In this document: in pieces, positions 44,009-53,299 of the stretch
How positions within the stretch are numbered: position 1 is the first letter of the stretch
Layout of the letters: every line of letters begins with the position of its first letter
Source of the DNA: an uncultured beta proteobacterium
Lineage (GTDB): Bacteria; Pseudomonadota; Gammaproteobacteria; Burkholderiales; Burkholderiaceae_C
Reading direction: 5' to 3'
NCBI GenBank assembly: GCA_903906695.1
Contig: CAIVLG010000267.1
Coordinates: forward strand, 1-64,000
Length of the DNA stretch: 64,000 nucleotides
Made by a program: the position numbers and the translations under genes
The notes under the pieces: generated by a model
Database searches by the model: none
What the model was told of the DNA's origin: nothing
What the model saw: the letters and a program-made list of their open reading frames with translations, nothing else

Positions 44009-45169
44009 TCAGTTTGACTCGTCCTGCGGCGGCAGAAACAGGGACTGCAGGTCGTTCAAGAAGTCAAAGCCTCGCACACTGGGTTTGACGCTTTCCAGAT
44101 CGCGCTCGATCCAGCCTTTTCTTTCAGCTTCTTGCAGACCGATTTCAATGGCCGACAGCGGCAGCCCTGTGCGTTCGTGAAACTGCCGCAACGCAAAACC
44201 ATCTTTCAGCCGCAGCGCGTTGAGCATGAACTCGAATGAAAGGTCGGCACGAGTGACTTGCACCTCCTGCGCCAGGCAGTGGCCTTCGAGCGCCTTCTGC
44301 ATGTACAACATGGGTTCTCTAAAACGCACTTGCCGCACGATGCGATGGGCAAAGCTGAGCTTGCTGTGGGCACCAGCGCCAAGGCCCAGATAATCTCCAA
44401 ACTGCCAGTAATTCAGGTTATGCCAGCAACGATGGCCTGGCCTGGCATAGGCCGACACCTCATAGCGCTGCAGGCCGGCCTGCGTGGTCATGTCGGTAAT
44501 CAGGTCCAGCATCTCATAGGCGCTGTCGTCGTCAGGGATCTGTGGCGGAAATTTGGCAAAGTAGGTGTTGGGCTCAATCGTCAGGTGATAGATTGAAATA
44601 TGTGGTGGCGCCGAAGCCAACGCAGTTGTCATGTCGTCTCTTAAGTCCGCCAGCGTCTGGCCGGGCAGTGCGTACATGATGTCCAGGTTGAAAGTGTCGA
44701 AGACTCGCGCCGCTTCTTCCACCGCTGCCAAAGCCTGAGCGCGATCGTGAATACGGCCCAACACTTTCAGGAAATCATCGTTAAAACTCTGCACCCCTAC
44801 TGAAAGGCGGGTCACGCCAGCGGAGCGGAAGGCCTTGAATCGGCCTTTCTCGAAAGTGCCCGGATTGGCCTCCAGTGTGATCTCACAGGCCGGCGCGAGC
44901 GCAAGGCGAGCCCGAATTCCTCCCAGGAGTTGATCGATCGCTTCGGGAGAAAACAGACTCGGCGTGCCGCCACCTAAGAAAATACTGTAAATTGTTCGTC
45001 CCCATAGCAGCGGCAGCGCCGCCTCCAGGTCAGCCATCAAGGCGTCGATGTAACGCTGCTGCGGCATTTCTGCCGGGCTTATCTCGTGCGAATTGAAATC
45101 ACAATAAGGACACTTCCTGAGGCACCATGGGAGGTGAACATACAGCGACAGCGGCGGCAGGGCCGTCAA
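44009..45169 (-). CDS. hemW: Radical SAM family heme chaperone HemW (oxygen-independent coproporphyrinogen oxidase-like)
   Basis: A radical-SAM protein that traffics heme. The CxxxCxxC cluster motif is in HLPWCLRKCPYCDFNSHE, followed by IFLGGGTPSLFS and VQSFNDDFLKVLGRIHD. The chosen TTG start at 45169 (386 residues) has AGGA nine bases upstream and puts PPLSLYVHLPWC near the family N-terminus. The alternative TTG at 45202 lies inside a palindrome with no ribosome-binding site. No ATG occurs at a suitable place. Next to rdgB, as in many betaproteobacteria. Confidence 0.9.
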   Translation of the reverse strand: MTALPPLSLYVHLPWCLRKCPYCDFNSHEISPAEMPQQRYIDALMADLEAALPLLWGRTIYSIFLGGGTPSLFSPEAIDQLLGGIRARLALAPACEITLEANPGTFEKGRFKAFRSAGVTRLSVGVQSFNDDFLKVLGRIHDRAQALAAVEEAARVFDTFNLDIMYALPGQTLADLRDDMTTALASAPPHISIYHLTIEPNTYFAKFPPQIPDDDSAYEMLDLITDMTTQAGLQRYEVSAYARPGHRCWHNLNYWQFGDYLGLGAGAHSKLSFAHRIVRQVRFREPMLYMQKALEGHCLAQEVQVTRADLSFEFMLNALRLKDGFALRQFHERTGLPLSAIEIGLQEAERKGWIERDLESVKPSVRGFDFLNDLQSLFLPPQDESN

Positions 45170-45183
45170 CTGCAGCGTTCCTG

Positions 45184-45204
45184 AATTGGTGTCTGACCCC
45201 AATT
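45184..45204. repeat. REP-like palindrome between rdgB and hemW
   Basis: AATTGG at 45184-45189 and CCAATT at 45199-45204 enclose TGTCTGACC, forming an inverted repeat whose inner words GTCTGACCCC resemble the GGGGACAGA/TCTGTCCC element upstream of dinB and RAYT-associated palindromes. It overlaps the rdgB stop by one base. Confidence 0.45.
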
Positions 45205-45803
45205 TATAGCCAGCGCTCGCGCATCAGTTGCACCATGGTCTGCGCAGCCCGGCCGCGATGACTGTTGGCGTTCTTCAACTCTACCGGCAGTTGGGCAAAG
45301 GTTTTGCCAAACTCCGGGATATACATGACCGGATCAAATCCAAAGCCATTGCTGCCGGCGGGTTCGCGGCTGATGTCGCCGCTGACCCGGCCGACGGCAA
45401 TCAAAGGTTCCGGGTCCTGTGCACAGCGCACCGCCACCAGGGTACTGACCATGGCGGCACGCCGATTGGGCTGATCGCGCATTTGTTCAAGCAGGACGCG
45501 AACGTTGTTGACATCGCCCTTTGGGTAGCCAAATTGCGTTGCGTAGTAAGCCGTATCCACGCCCGGCAAGCCACCGAAGGCGTCGACACACAAACCCGCA
45601 TCGTCGGCCAGTGCCGGCAAGCCACTTAACTGGGCAGCATGCCGGGCCTTGGCCAAAGCGTTTTCGACAAAAGTGTGAAAGGGCTCCGCCGCTTCCGCAA
45701 TACCCAGATCGCCCTGCGCAATCAATTCCAGCCCGAGAGGCGCCAGCATGGCGCGCAATTCCTTCAACTTGCCCTGATTGTTGGAGGCCAGAACAATCTT
45801 CAT
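45204..45803 (-). CDS. rdgB: Non-canonical purine NTP pyrophosphatase RdgB/HAM1
   Basis: Hydrolyses dITP, dHAPTP and XTP to prevent mutagenic incorporation. The 199-residue protein begins [18 protein letters not shown], and continues with [37 protein letters not shown] and [19 protein letters not shown], all family hallmarks. Overlaps rph (ATGA) and precedes hemW. Confidence 0.95.
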   Translation of the reverse strand: MKIVLASNNQGKLKELRAMLAPLGLELIAQGDLGIAEAAEPFHTFVENALAKARHAAQLSGLPALADDAGLCVDAFGGLPGVDTAYYATQFGYPKGDVNNVRVLLEQMRDQPNRRAAMVSTLVAVRCAQDPEPLIAVGRVSGDISREPAGSNGFGFDPVMYIPEFGKTFAQLPVELKNANSHRGRAAQTMVQLMRERWL

Positions 45804-46528
45804 GCGCTCAAGGAGTGCTTCTGAAGGGCCACGAGTTCGCCTATGCCTTTTTCGGCCAGCGCCAGCAGGATATCCATCTCGCGGCGTGAAAATGCCAGCC
45901 CCTCGGCGGTTCCCTGAATCTCGACAAAATGACCCGCGCCCGTCATCACGACGTTCATATCGGTGTCACAGGTCGAGTCTTCGACGTACTCCAGATCGAG
46001 CAGCGGCGTACCCTGAACCATGCCAACTGAAATAGCCGCCACATGGTCGCGAATCGGACTCTGCTCAATCTTGCCTTGCCGCAGCAACTTCGTCACCGCG
46101 TCCTGTGCCGCCACAAACGCGCCCGTGATCGCCGCAGTGCGGGTTCCGCCGTCCGCCTGCAAGACGTCACAGTCCAGATGAATGGTGCGCTCCCCCAGGC
46201 GGGCGAGGTCAAAGACCGATCGCATGGAACGGCCAATGAGGCGCTGAATCTCCTGCGTTCGCCCGCTTTGTTTGCCGCGCGCTGCCTCGCGCTCGCTGCG
46301 GCTATGGGTGGCACGTGGCAGCATGCCGTATTCGGCGGTGACCCAACCCTCTGCCGTGCCCCTCTTGTGAGCCGGTACTTTTTCCTCAACCGACGCGGTA
46401 CACAGGACCTTGGTGGCGCCGAATTCGACCAGCACCGATCCCTCAGCGTGAATCGTGTAGCTGCGCGTCATGCGCACCGAACGAAGCTGGTCCGCCAAGC
46501 GGTTGCCGCTTCTGACAAAATGACTCAT
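45800..46528 (-). CDS. rph: Ribonuclease PH
   Basis: A 3' phosphorolytic exoribonuclease that trims tRNA precursors. The 242-residue sequence has the RNase PH fold marked by [48 protein letters not shown] and [18 protein letters not shown]. The start at 46528 has GGAGAT upstream; the longer frame to 46612 is not family-like. Its stop overlaps rdgB, and the phosphatase gene ends 14 bases before it. Confidence 0.95.
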   Translation of the reverse strand: MSHFVRSGNRLADQLRSVRMTRSYTIHAEGSVLVEFGATKVLCTASVEEKVPAHKRGTAEGWVTAEYGMLPRATHSRSEREAARGKQSGRTQEIQRLIGRSMRSVFDLARLGERTIHLDCDVLQADGGTRTAAITGAFVAAQDAVTKLLRQGKIEQSPIRDHVAAISVGMVQGTPLLDLEYVEDSTCDTDMNVVMTGAGHFVEIQGTAEGLAFSRREMDILLALAEKGIGELVALQKHSLSA

Positions 46529-46541
46529 GAGACGATCTCCA

Positions 46542-47456
46542 TCAGGCCTTATTGGCCGCTGTTCGGCGTATCGCCTCGTTGATTTCCACGATCGCGCGCT
46601 CAATGTCCGCATCGTCCATATCTTCCATCACAGGCACCGGCCGGGCGCCCTGGATGGTCGAGGCGAAGAAGCCGTCGCTTAAGGTTTCGGTTGAAACATT
46701 TTCCTGCGCGGATTCGACATCGTCAGGAGTCTGCCACTCGATCGCGATAACGGTCACGTTATCACTGGTTTCCCCCCCGCTGCGAAGTGCGCTTTCGACC
46801 AGGTCCGGTACCGCATCGCTGACCGGTTTATGTCCCAAATGGTAAGTGATGTCTGCGTCACTGAGGCTGCTCCACAGACCGTCTGAACACAACATCAAAC
46901 GATCGCCCTCCTGCAGTGCAAGCGGCCCGCTGATCTCAAACATCGGCCGCGTCGGCGAGCCCAGGCAGGTAAACAAAATATTGCGATTGCTTTGCTCGGG
47001 CGACATCGAACCGGTCGCACCGGTCTTCTGCTGTTCCACAAAAGAATGGTCCCGCGTGCGTACCAACAACGCTCCCTGGCGCACCAGATAGAGTCGGGAG
47101 TCACCACAGTGGATCCATGTCACTGCGCCGGCCTGGACGACGGCCGCGACAACCGTGGTGCGGGGCGAGTCCAGCATATTCCTTTGCATCGCATATTGGA
47201 GAATCTTCCGGTGTGCCGCCGTCACTGCGGTGGTGAGGAACAGTGCCACATCAGGAAGCTCCGGCTTTGCCTCTTTTTGAAACATCGCCGAGATCACTTG
47301 CAGCGCCAGTTCCGCAGCGACTTCCCCCTGCGGGTGCCCTCCCATGCCATCGGTCAAGAAAAAGATTCCTGAGGCGCGCGTGTAGCAATACCCCATTCGA
47401 TCTTCGTTGACCTCCCGCCCGCCTTTGCGACTGACCTGAAAGACGGCAAATTTCAT
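46542..47456 (-). CDS. PP2C-type protein serine/threonine phosphatase
   Basis: A 304-residue PPM phosphatase. The metal-binding motifs are [11 protein letters not shown] near the N-terminus, [32 protein letters not shown] and [11 protein letters not shown]. It probably reverses the neighbouring kinase. The C-terminus is acidic ([17 protein letters not shown]), and could be regulatory. The stop/start overlap (ATGA) with the kinase gene indicates co-translation. Confidence 0.9.
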   Translation of the reverse strand: MKFAVFQVSRKGGREVNEDRMGYCYTRASGIFFLTDGMGGHPQGEVAAELALQVISAMFQKEAKPELPDVALFLTTAVTAAHRKILQYAMQRNMLDSPRTTVVAAVVQAGAVTWIHCGDSRLYLVRQGALLVRTRDHSFVEQQKTGATGSMSPEQSNRNILFTCLGSPTRPMFEISGPLALQEGDRLMLCSDGLWSSLSDADITYHLGHKPVSDAVPDLVESALRSGGETSDNVTVIAIEWQTPDDVESAQENVSTETLSDGFFASTIQGARPVPVMEDMDDADIERAIVEINEAIRRTAANKA

Positions 47457-48460
47457 TTGACCCGTCCGGTCGCAGCGGTCGCTTTGATGACATTTTTCTT
47501 GGTATCCGTCACCATGGTGTCGAGTTTGAGCCGAACCTGTTCACCGACACTGAGTTTGGTATAGCGGCGCTCTCCTTCCCGACCCAGTTCCTTCTGCAAG
47601 GCAAATACCGACTGCGGTCTTGACAGTGGATCAAGCGACATGCACCACTCCACCACCTCGATCAGATTGTCCGAATAGACACCCCGCAAGCGCGTCAGGG
47701 CAATGGCGATGCGGTCCTTCTCCAGACGCTGCGGCGCCTCGTTCGGAGGGTACCCTTGCATGCAGGCGTAGATGCAGGCTCCGATGGCATAGATATCGGT
47801 CCAGGGCCCCATCGAGGTATCGCGCCGGTACATCTCAGGTGCGGCAAAACCGGGCGTATACATGGGTCGGATGAAATTGCCTTCCTTACTGAGAACTTCG
47901 CGTGCGGCACCGAAGTCGATCAGCACCGACTTGTTGTCATCGGTGATAAAAATATTGGCAGGTTTGATGTCCAGATGCAACATCTTGTGTTGATGAACAA
48001 TTCTCAAGCCGCGCAATATTTCGTCGAACAGTGAGCGGATCGTCGATTCCCTGAATACCTTGGACTGTTTGAGATCGCGCGCCGTGATGATGAAATCCTG
48101 CAGGGAAGCACCCTCCAGATAATTCATCACCATGTACACAGTTTCGTTCTCCCGGAAAAAGTTCATCACACTGACCACCGAAGGGTGTGAGATCTGCGCC
48201 AGCGAACGGCCTTCTTCAAAAAAACTCTTCAGCCCAAGCCGGTACAGGGACAATTTTTCGGGCGGCACTTCAGGCAGCAAGGCGCCGGATTCCCGGGTGG
48301 CCAGCGATGCCGGCAGATACTCCTTGATGGCAACCTGCTGACCGCTCGCATCCACCGCCAGATAAACCACCCCGAAGCCACCGGCAGCGACTTTGCGAAC
48401 AATGCGATAACCACCAATCATGGTATCGGGGGGTAGCGGTGCAGGTTTAACCTTGGCCAT
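47453..48460 (-). CDS. Eukaryotic-like Ser/Thr protein kinase
   Basis: A 335-residue cytoplasmic kinase without a membrane segment. It has the P-loop VAAGGFGVVYLA, the lysine in VAIKEYLP, the catalytic loop HLDIKPANIF, the DFG in LIDFGAAREV and the APE in FAAPEMY. The catalytic-loop Arg of HRD is replaced by Leu (HLD), as in several bacterial kinases that do not need activation-loop phosphorylation. The start at 48460 gives the usual short lead-in. Coupled to the phosphatase gene, in a locus with yicC, gmk and spoT. Confidence 0.92.
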   Translation of the reverse strand: MAKVKPAPLPPDTMIGGYRIVRKVAAGGFGVVYLAVDASGQQVAIKEYLPASLATRESGALLPEVPPEKLSLYRLGLKSFFEEGRSLAQISHPSVVSVMNFFRENETVYMVMNYLEGASLQDFIITARDLKQSKVFRESTIRSLFDEILRGLRIVHQHKMLHLDIKPANIFITDDNKSVLIDFGAAREVLSKEGNFIRPMYTPGFAAPEMYRRDTSMGPWTDIYAIGACIYACMQGYPPNEAPQRLEKDRIAIALTRLRGVYSDNLIEVVEWCMSLDPLSRPQSVFALQKELGREGERRYTKLSVGEQVRLKLDTMVTDTKKNVIKATAATGRVK

Positions 48461-48537
48461 AATTTTTGAATGAACAACCGCTACGTCTACATGAATCGGG
48501 TTATTCTCAAGTACATCCCATTGATAAGAGAGTCGAG

Positions 48538-49455
48538 ATGCCAGTTTACAGCATGACCGGTTACGCCAGCGCACAGCACAACGCTGGCAATTTCGCATCG
48601 GAGGCCGAATCCAAGCGTGGCTTGTCCGGGCATCTGGGTCTGGAAATCAGGTCCGTCAACAGCCGCTTTCTGGATCTGTCGTTTCGCCTGCCGGAGGAAC
48701 TCCGACCGAGTGAGCCTGCGCTGCGCGAAATCATCAGCAAACGCGTCAAACGCGGCAAGATCGAAGTGCGCGCCTTCATCGAAAGCGGGTCCCAGAATTC
48801 GGTACCGGACCCCAATCCCCGATTGCTGCAGCGACTCAACGCGGTACAGGACACTGTCAAAGCGTGGTTGCCTGAGGCCAAACCTTTGAGCGTGGCAGAC
48901 GTCATCCGCCTTAGCGTCAACGAAATTCAGTCCGGCCGCGATTGGTGCCAGGAAATTGTGCCGCTGGCCGAGCAGGCCCTCAATCAGTTGCTGATCGCGC
49001 GCCAGCGCGAGGGCGAACGCCTGGGCGCTGTGATGCTGTCGCAGATCAGCCAGTTGCGAGCCCTGGCGGTCAGGGCCGGTCCCCTGGTACCGCAACTTGT
49101 AGCGCAGCAACGCCAGCGCTTCATGGACCGCTGGAAAGAGGCCATGGAAATGACCGATGCCGGCAATCTTCCTGAAATGGCGCAGGACCGGGCCCTGGCA
49201 GAAGCCACTGCGTTTGCGATTCGAATCGACGTCGCAGAGGAAATCGCACGCCTTGCCTCGCATCTCGACGAAATCGAGCGCCTGATCAACAAGGGCGGGG
49301 AAATGGGCAAGCGGCTCGATTTTCTGATCCAGGAATTGCATCGCGAAGCCAACACCATGGGCTCCAAATCAGCGGCGCTCGAACTGACCCATTTGTCAGT
49401 CGACATGAAGGTGCTGATCGAGCAGTTGCGCGAGCAGGTGCAAAACATAGAATAG
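48538..49455 (+). CDS. yicC: YicC family endoribonuclease
   Basis: A 305-residue YicC/RmuB-type protein. The family start MPVYSMTGYASA is followed by LEIRSVNSRFLDLSFRLPEEL, the C-terminal DUF1732 portion includes EEIARLASHLDEIERLI and LDFLIQELHREANTMGSKS. YicC has been reported to act on small RNA or mRNA. The ATG at 48538 with GAG upstream is the canonical start. It is divergent from the kinase gene and nine bases before gmk. Confidence 0.93.
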   Translation: MPVYSMTGYASAQHNAGNFASEAESKRGLSGHLGLEIRSVNSRFLDLSFRLPEELRPSEPALREIISKRVKRGKIEVRAFIESGSQNSVPDPNPRLLQRLNAVQDTVKAWLPEAKPLSVADVIRLSVNEIQSGRDWCQEIVPLAEQALNQLLIARQREGERLGAVMLSQISQLRALAVRAGPLVPQLVAQQRQRFMDRWKEAMEMTDAGNLPEMAQDRALAEATAFAIRIDVAEEIARLASHLDEIERLINKGGEMGKRLDFLIQELHREANTMGSKSAALELTHLSVDMKVLIEQLREQVQNIE

Positions 49456-49464
49456 GCACCCTCC

Positions 49465-50085
49465 ATGGACTACCCCGGAAATCTGTTTGTCGTGGCGGCC
49501 CCGAGCGGCGCCGGAAAATCAAGCCTGGTCAAGGCCCTGCTCGAACTTGACGCCCATGTGCAACCGTCGGTATCACACACGACGCGCGCTCCCCGAGGAC
49601 AGGAAAAACACGGGCGCGAGTATTTTTTCGTCTCCGACGCGGAATTCGACACCATGGTAAAGACCGATGCCTTCCTTGAATGGGCATCTGTCCACCAGCA
49701 CCGCTACGGCACTTCCAAAAAGGCAATTGAGGACCGGATGGCGCAGGGCGCCGACGTCATTCTTGAGATCGATTTTCAAGGCGCCCTGCAAGTCAAGAAA
49801 ATCTTCACCAACGCCGTCACCATCTTCATCCTGCCGCCAAGTTGGGAAGAACTTCGCGCGCGCCTGGAGCGTCGCGGCGAAGACACTTCCGAGGTCATCG
49901 AACTGCGGCTCAAAAACGCAGCCCTTGAAGTGGCTCAGGTCCACCAATTCGACTTCGTTATAATCAACGAACTGTTTGACCGCGCGCTTTTTGACCTGAA
50001 GGCGATCGTTCACTCCCAGCGGCTCAAGTTCTCGGCGCAACGTCGCGCCAGGGTTGAAACCTTCAAGGCTTTGCACATTCCCTAG
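49465..50085 (+). CDS. gmk: Guanylate kinase
   Basis: Phosphorylates GMP to GDP. The 206-residue enzyme has the P-loop [11 protein letters not shown], followed by [19 protein letters not shown] and the lid [15 protein letters not shown]. Located between yicC and rpoZ, the standard order, so it is likely co-transcribed. GGCACCCTCC precedes the ATG. Confidence 0.96.
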   Translation: MDYPGNLFVVAAPSGAGKSSLVKALLELDAHVQPSVSHTTRAPRGQEKHGREYFFVSDAEFDTMVKTDAFLEWASVHQHRYGTSKKAIEDRMAQGADVILEIDFQGALQVKKIFTNAVTIFILPPSWEELRARLERRGEDTSEVIELRLKNAALEVAQVHQFDFVIINELFDRALFDLKAIVHSQRLKFSAQRRARVETFKALHIP

Positions 50086-50114
50086 TGCATTTCACCGATC
50101 TCCTGGAGATTTAG

Positions 50115-50318
50115 ATGGCTCGTATTACCGTTGAAGACTGTTTGTTGCAGATTCCGAATCGTTTCCAGCTGGTATTGGCCGCGACCTACCGTGCGCGCAT
50201 GCTGAGTCAGGGCCACGCACCCAAGGTCACCAGCAAGAACAAGCCGGGCGTCACGGCCCTGCGTGAAATCGCTGCCGGCAAGATCGGTCTGGAAATGCTC
50301 AAAAAGGTTCCTCTTTAA
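50115..50318 (+). CDS. rpoZ: RNA polymerase omega subunit
   Basis: A 67-residue subunit that supports assembly of RNA polymerase. It starts [20 protein letters not shown] and continues with the conserved [11 protein letters not shown] segment. It sits just after gmk and before a terminator-like hairpin and spoT, the typical betaproteobacterial order. GGAGATTTAG is upstream of the ATG. Confidence 0.96.
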   Translation: MARITVEDCLLQIPNRFQLVLAATYRARMLSQGHAPKVTSKNKPGVTALREIAAGKIGLEMLKKVPL

Positions 50319-50338
50319 CGACTTTTCAAGTCTGCCAT

Positions 50339-50362
50339 AGGCGCCGCCAGCGGCGCCTTTTT
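50339..50362 (+). terminator. Intrinsic terminator after rpoZ
   Basis: A perfect 9-base stem, AGGCGCCGC (50339-50347) with GCGGCGCCT (50350-50358), closes on CA, and is followed by TTTTT. This is a strong rho-independent terminator placed 21 bases after rpoZ, 44 bases before the spoT start. It may allow partial read-through to spoT. Confidence 0.82.
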
Positions 50363-50405
50363 GTTTGATCGCGGCAACATTTGGCCTGCGCGCTATATTC
50401 GGGGG

Positions 50406-52685
50406 GTGAGTACCGCGCTCAAAACACCCTCCAGCAAAAACCCGGTCGCAGACAGACCAGATGCTGCCGTGCGCTCTTCGAGCCCTGCCGCGGCCAACGC
50501 CGCTGCAGCGAGCTTCGCGAGCCTGACAGCCAAACTCGACTACCTGTCTCCATCTGAACTCGAACAGGTCAGGACTGCCTACCGTTTTGCTGATCAGGCT
50601 CACCTCGGACAAATCCGCAACAGCGGCGAACCCTACATTACGCATCCGATTGCCGTTGCCGCCCAATGCGCCGAATGGAAACTCGATGCCCAGGCGCTGA
50701 TGGCGGCGCTGCTACACGACGCACTCGAAGACTGCAGCGTCACAAAAATTGAATTGGTTGAACACTTTGGTCCGGCCGTGGCGGACCTGGTCGATGGCCT
50801 GACCAAGCTCGACAAGTTGCAGTTCAATACACGCGAAGAAAACCAGGCCGAGTCATTTCGAAAAATGCTGCTGGCCATGTCCCGGGACATTCGCGTCATC
50901 CTGATCAAATTGGCCGACCGGACCCACAACATGCGAACCCTGTCCGATGTGCCACGTGAAAAATGGGCACGCATTGCGTCAGAAACGCTGGATGTCTACG
51001 CACCGATCGCTCACCGCCTGGGACTGAACCAGACCTACCGTGAATTGCAAAATCTGGCGTTTCGTCATTTGCGGCCCTGGCGCTTCGCCGTCCTGTCCAA
51101 GGCGGTGGCGAAGGCCCGCAGCCGGCGCAGAGACCTGATCCAGAAAGTGCATAAAGAAGTTGAAGCAGCATTCGCCACCAGCGGCATGCAAGTCAAAATC
51201 AGCGGGCGTGAAAAGACCCTTTATTCCATTTACAAGAAGATGGATGAAAAGCACCTGAGCTTTGCCCAGGTGACCGACATTTATGGGTTTAGGGTTCTGG
51301 TGCCCGGCGTGATTGACTGCTATACCGCGCTTGGCACCTTGCACCAGATGTACAAACCGGTCCCTGGACGCTTCAAGGACCACATTGCCATCGGCAAACT
51401 CAACGGCTACCAATCCTTGCATACCACCCTGGTCGGCCCCTCGAGCATCAGCGTGGAGTTTCAGGTCCGTACCGAGGCCATGAACATCGTTGCCGAATCG
51501 GGCGTGGCAGCCCACTGGTTGTACAAAGTGAACAATCCATCCGAAGCGAGCCTGGGCGACCGGCTCGGTTCAAAGTGGTTACAGTCGCTGCTCGACATCC
51601 AGGACGAGACGCGCGATGCGGCGGAATTCTGGGACCATGTCAAGGTCGATCTGTTTCCGGATGCAGTCTATGTCTTTACGCCGAAAAGTCAGATCATGGC
51701 CTTGCCGCGAGGGGCCACAGTGGTTGACTTTGCGTACTCGATTCACAGCAACGTCGGCGACAGAACGCAGGGCGCGAAGATCAACGGGGAGCCAGTGCCG
51801 CTGCGCACCGAACTCAAGAACGGCGATGTGATTGAAATCGTCACCGCCGCCGACGCCACACCGAACCCGAACTGGCTCAGTTTTGTAAGAACCGCACGCG
51901 CACGCTCCAAAATCCGCCAGCACCTGAAGACGCTGGCACTGGCCGACTCGGAGGGCTTGGGTGAAGTGATGCTGACACAGGCGCTGCGGGCCGAAGGCAT
52001 TGACAAGACGATCGAGGAAACGGCCAAGAACAAGCTGATCTGGGACAAGCTGCTGCGTTTCAGCGGCAACAAGAGTCGCTCCGAACTCTTGACCGATATT
52101 GGATTGGGCAAACGCATCGCGAGCATTGTCGCCAAGCGGCTGCGCGCACTGCTGACCGACAGCGGCGAAAAGCCCGATGCCGTCCTGCTGACGCGTGAGC
52201 GCTTTGCCATGCGCCAGTCCGGATCACAAGGTGGCGTAATGCTCGATGGCAGCGAAAATGCCTCGGTTTCCTATGCCCGGTGTTGTCGACCGGTTCCCGG
52301 TGACACCATTGTCGGCTACCTCGGACGCGGCGAAGGTTTGATCGTGCATAACGACAGTTGCACGGTTGCCAAGAAACTCAAACACAAGGACAGTGAACGC
52401 TTCATCGAGGTCGAGTGGTCCGACGAGCCGGTTCGAGCCTTTGAGACCGAAGTGCTGGTCAGGGTCACCGATGGCAAGGGGGTGTTGGCCAGAGTCGCTG
52501 CCGCCCTGACAAGCGCCGAGGCCGACATCACCCACGTCAACATGGAAAATGAAGCAGCACAGGATGCCACCGATTTGCGCTTTCGTATTGCCGTACGCGA
52601 TCGCAACCAGCTCGATGCCGCGCTGCGCAACTTAAGAAAGACCGCTTCGGTTCTCAAAGCAGAACGGGTCAGTAACGCGGCGTGA
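50406..52685 (+). CDS. spoT: Bifunctional (p)ppGpp synthetase/hydrolase (RelA/SpoT homologue)
   Basis: Makes and degrades the stringent alarmone. The 759-residue chain has the HD hydrolase (LMAALLHDALEDCSVT), the synthetase (TDIYGFRVLVPGVIDCYTA), a TGS domain (DAVYVFTPKSQIMALPRG) and a C-terminal ACT domain (LARVAAALTSAEADITHVN). An intact HD motif predicts hydrolase activity, so the bifunctional type is assigned. GTG start at 50406, immediately after a G-run that could serve as the ribosome-binding site. It follows rpoZ and faces greB, whose stop is one base away. Confidence 0.95.
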   Translation: MSTALKTPSSKNPVADRPDAAVRSSSPAAANAAAASFASLTAKLDYLSPSELEQVRTAYRFADQAHLGQIRNSGEPYITHPIAVAAQCAEWKLDAQALMAALLHDALEDCSVTKIELVEHFGPAVADLVDGLTKLDKLQFNTREENQAESFRKMLLAMSRDIRVILIKLADRTHNMRTLSDVPREKWARIASETLDVYAPIAHRLGLNQTYRELQNLAFRHLRPWRFAVLSKAVAKARSRRRDLIQKVHKEVEAAFATSGMQVKISGREKTLYSIYKKMDEKHLSFAQVTDIYGFRVLVPGVIDCYTALGTLHQMYKPVPGRFKDHIAIGKLNGYQSLHTTLVGPSSISVEFQVRTEAMNIVAESGVAAHWLYKVNNPSEASLGDRLGSKWLQSLLDIQDETRDAAEFWDHVKVDLFPDAVYVFTPKSQIMALPRGATVVDFAYSIHSNVGDRTQGAKINGEPVPLRTELKNGDVIEIVTAADATPNPNWLSFVRTARARSKIRQHLKTLALADSEGLGEVMLTQALRAEGIDKTIEETAKNKLIWDKLLRFSGNKSRSELLTDIGLGKRIASIVAKRLRALLTDSGEKPDAVLLTRERFAMRQSGSQGGVMLDGSENASVSYARCCRPVPGDTIVGYLGRGEGLIVHNDSCTVAKKLKHKDSERFIEVEWSDEPVRAFETEVLVRVTDGKGVLARVAAALTSAEADITHVNMENEAAQDATDLRFRIAVRDRNQLDAALRNLRKTASVLKAERVSNAA

Positions 52686-52686
52686 A

Positions 52687-53244
52687 TCAGGCGCCGGGCG
52701 GACCGGGGTATTGCACCGCAATCACCTCGATTTCGACGGTCCCGGCAGGTGTCGCCAGTTGCAACACATCACCAAGTCGGCTTTTCAACAAGCTTTTGGC
52801 GATCGGCGAGACCCAGCTCACTTGATCCTTGGAACTATCCACCTCGTCGACGCCCAGAATCGTGACCTTGCGCTGCCGGCCCTGGTTGTCGGCATAGGTG
52901 ACGGTGGCACCAAAAAAAATCTGCTCGCTGCCATGGTGGATTGCAGGTTCAACGACCTCGGCGATGGCCAGTCTCTTGGTCAGAAAGCGGATGCGTCGGT
53001 CGATCTCGCGCAAGCGCTTCTTGCCATAGTGGTAATCACCATTTTCGGAACGATCACCATTGCTCGCGGCCCAGTGCACGATCTCCACGACCTTGGGTCG
53101 CTCCTGATCCATCAGATTCAGCAGCTCTGCGCGAATGCTGGCGTAACCACCGGCAGTGATGTAGTTCTTCTCGCTGGCCGCGGCAGCAAGCGGCTGCAGA
53201 TCATCCTCCGGATCGTCAATTTCTTTGGTAAAAGCCTTGCTCAT
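52687..53244 (-). CDS. greB: Transcription elongation factor GreB
   Basis: A 185-residue Gre factor. It has the coiled-coil tip region (VHWAASNGDRSENGDYHYGK) with the acidic catalytic pair and the C-terminal FKBP-like domain (GVDEVDSSKDQVSWVSPIA). The extended N-terminus of about 25 residues and the length support GreB over GreA. It rescues backtracked RNA polymerase. Converges with spoT. Confidence 0.92.
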   Translation of the reverse strand: MSKAFTKEIDDPEDDLQPLAAAASEKNYITAGGYASIRAELLNLMDQERPKVVEIVHWAASNGDRSENGDYHYGKKRLREIDRRIRFLTKRLAIAEVVEPAIHHGSEQIFFGATVTYADNQGRQRKVTILGVDEVDSSKDQVSWVSPIAKSLLKSRLGDVLQLATPAGTVEIEVIAVQYPGPPGA

Positions 53245-53299
53245 TTCAGTCTTGAAGTACGGCCTATTCTGCCTTATCCACTAGGCGACAATTGCGGCC

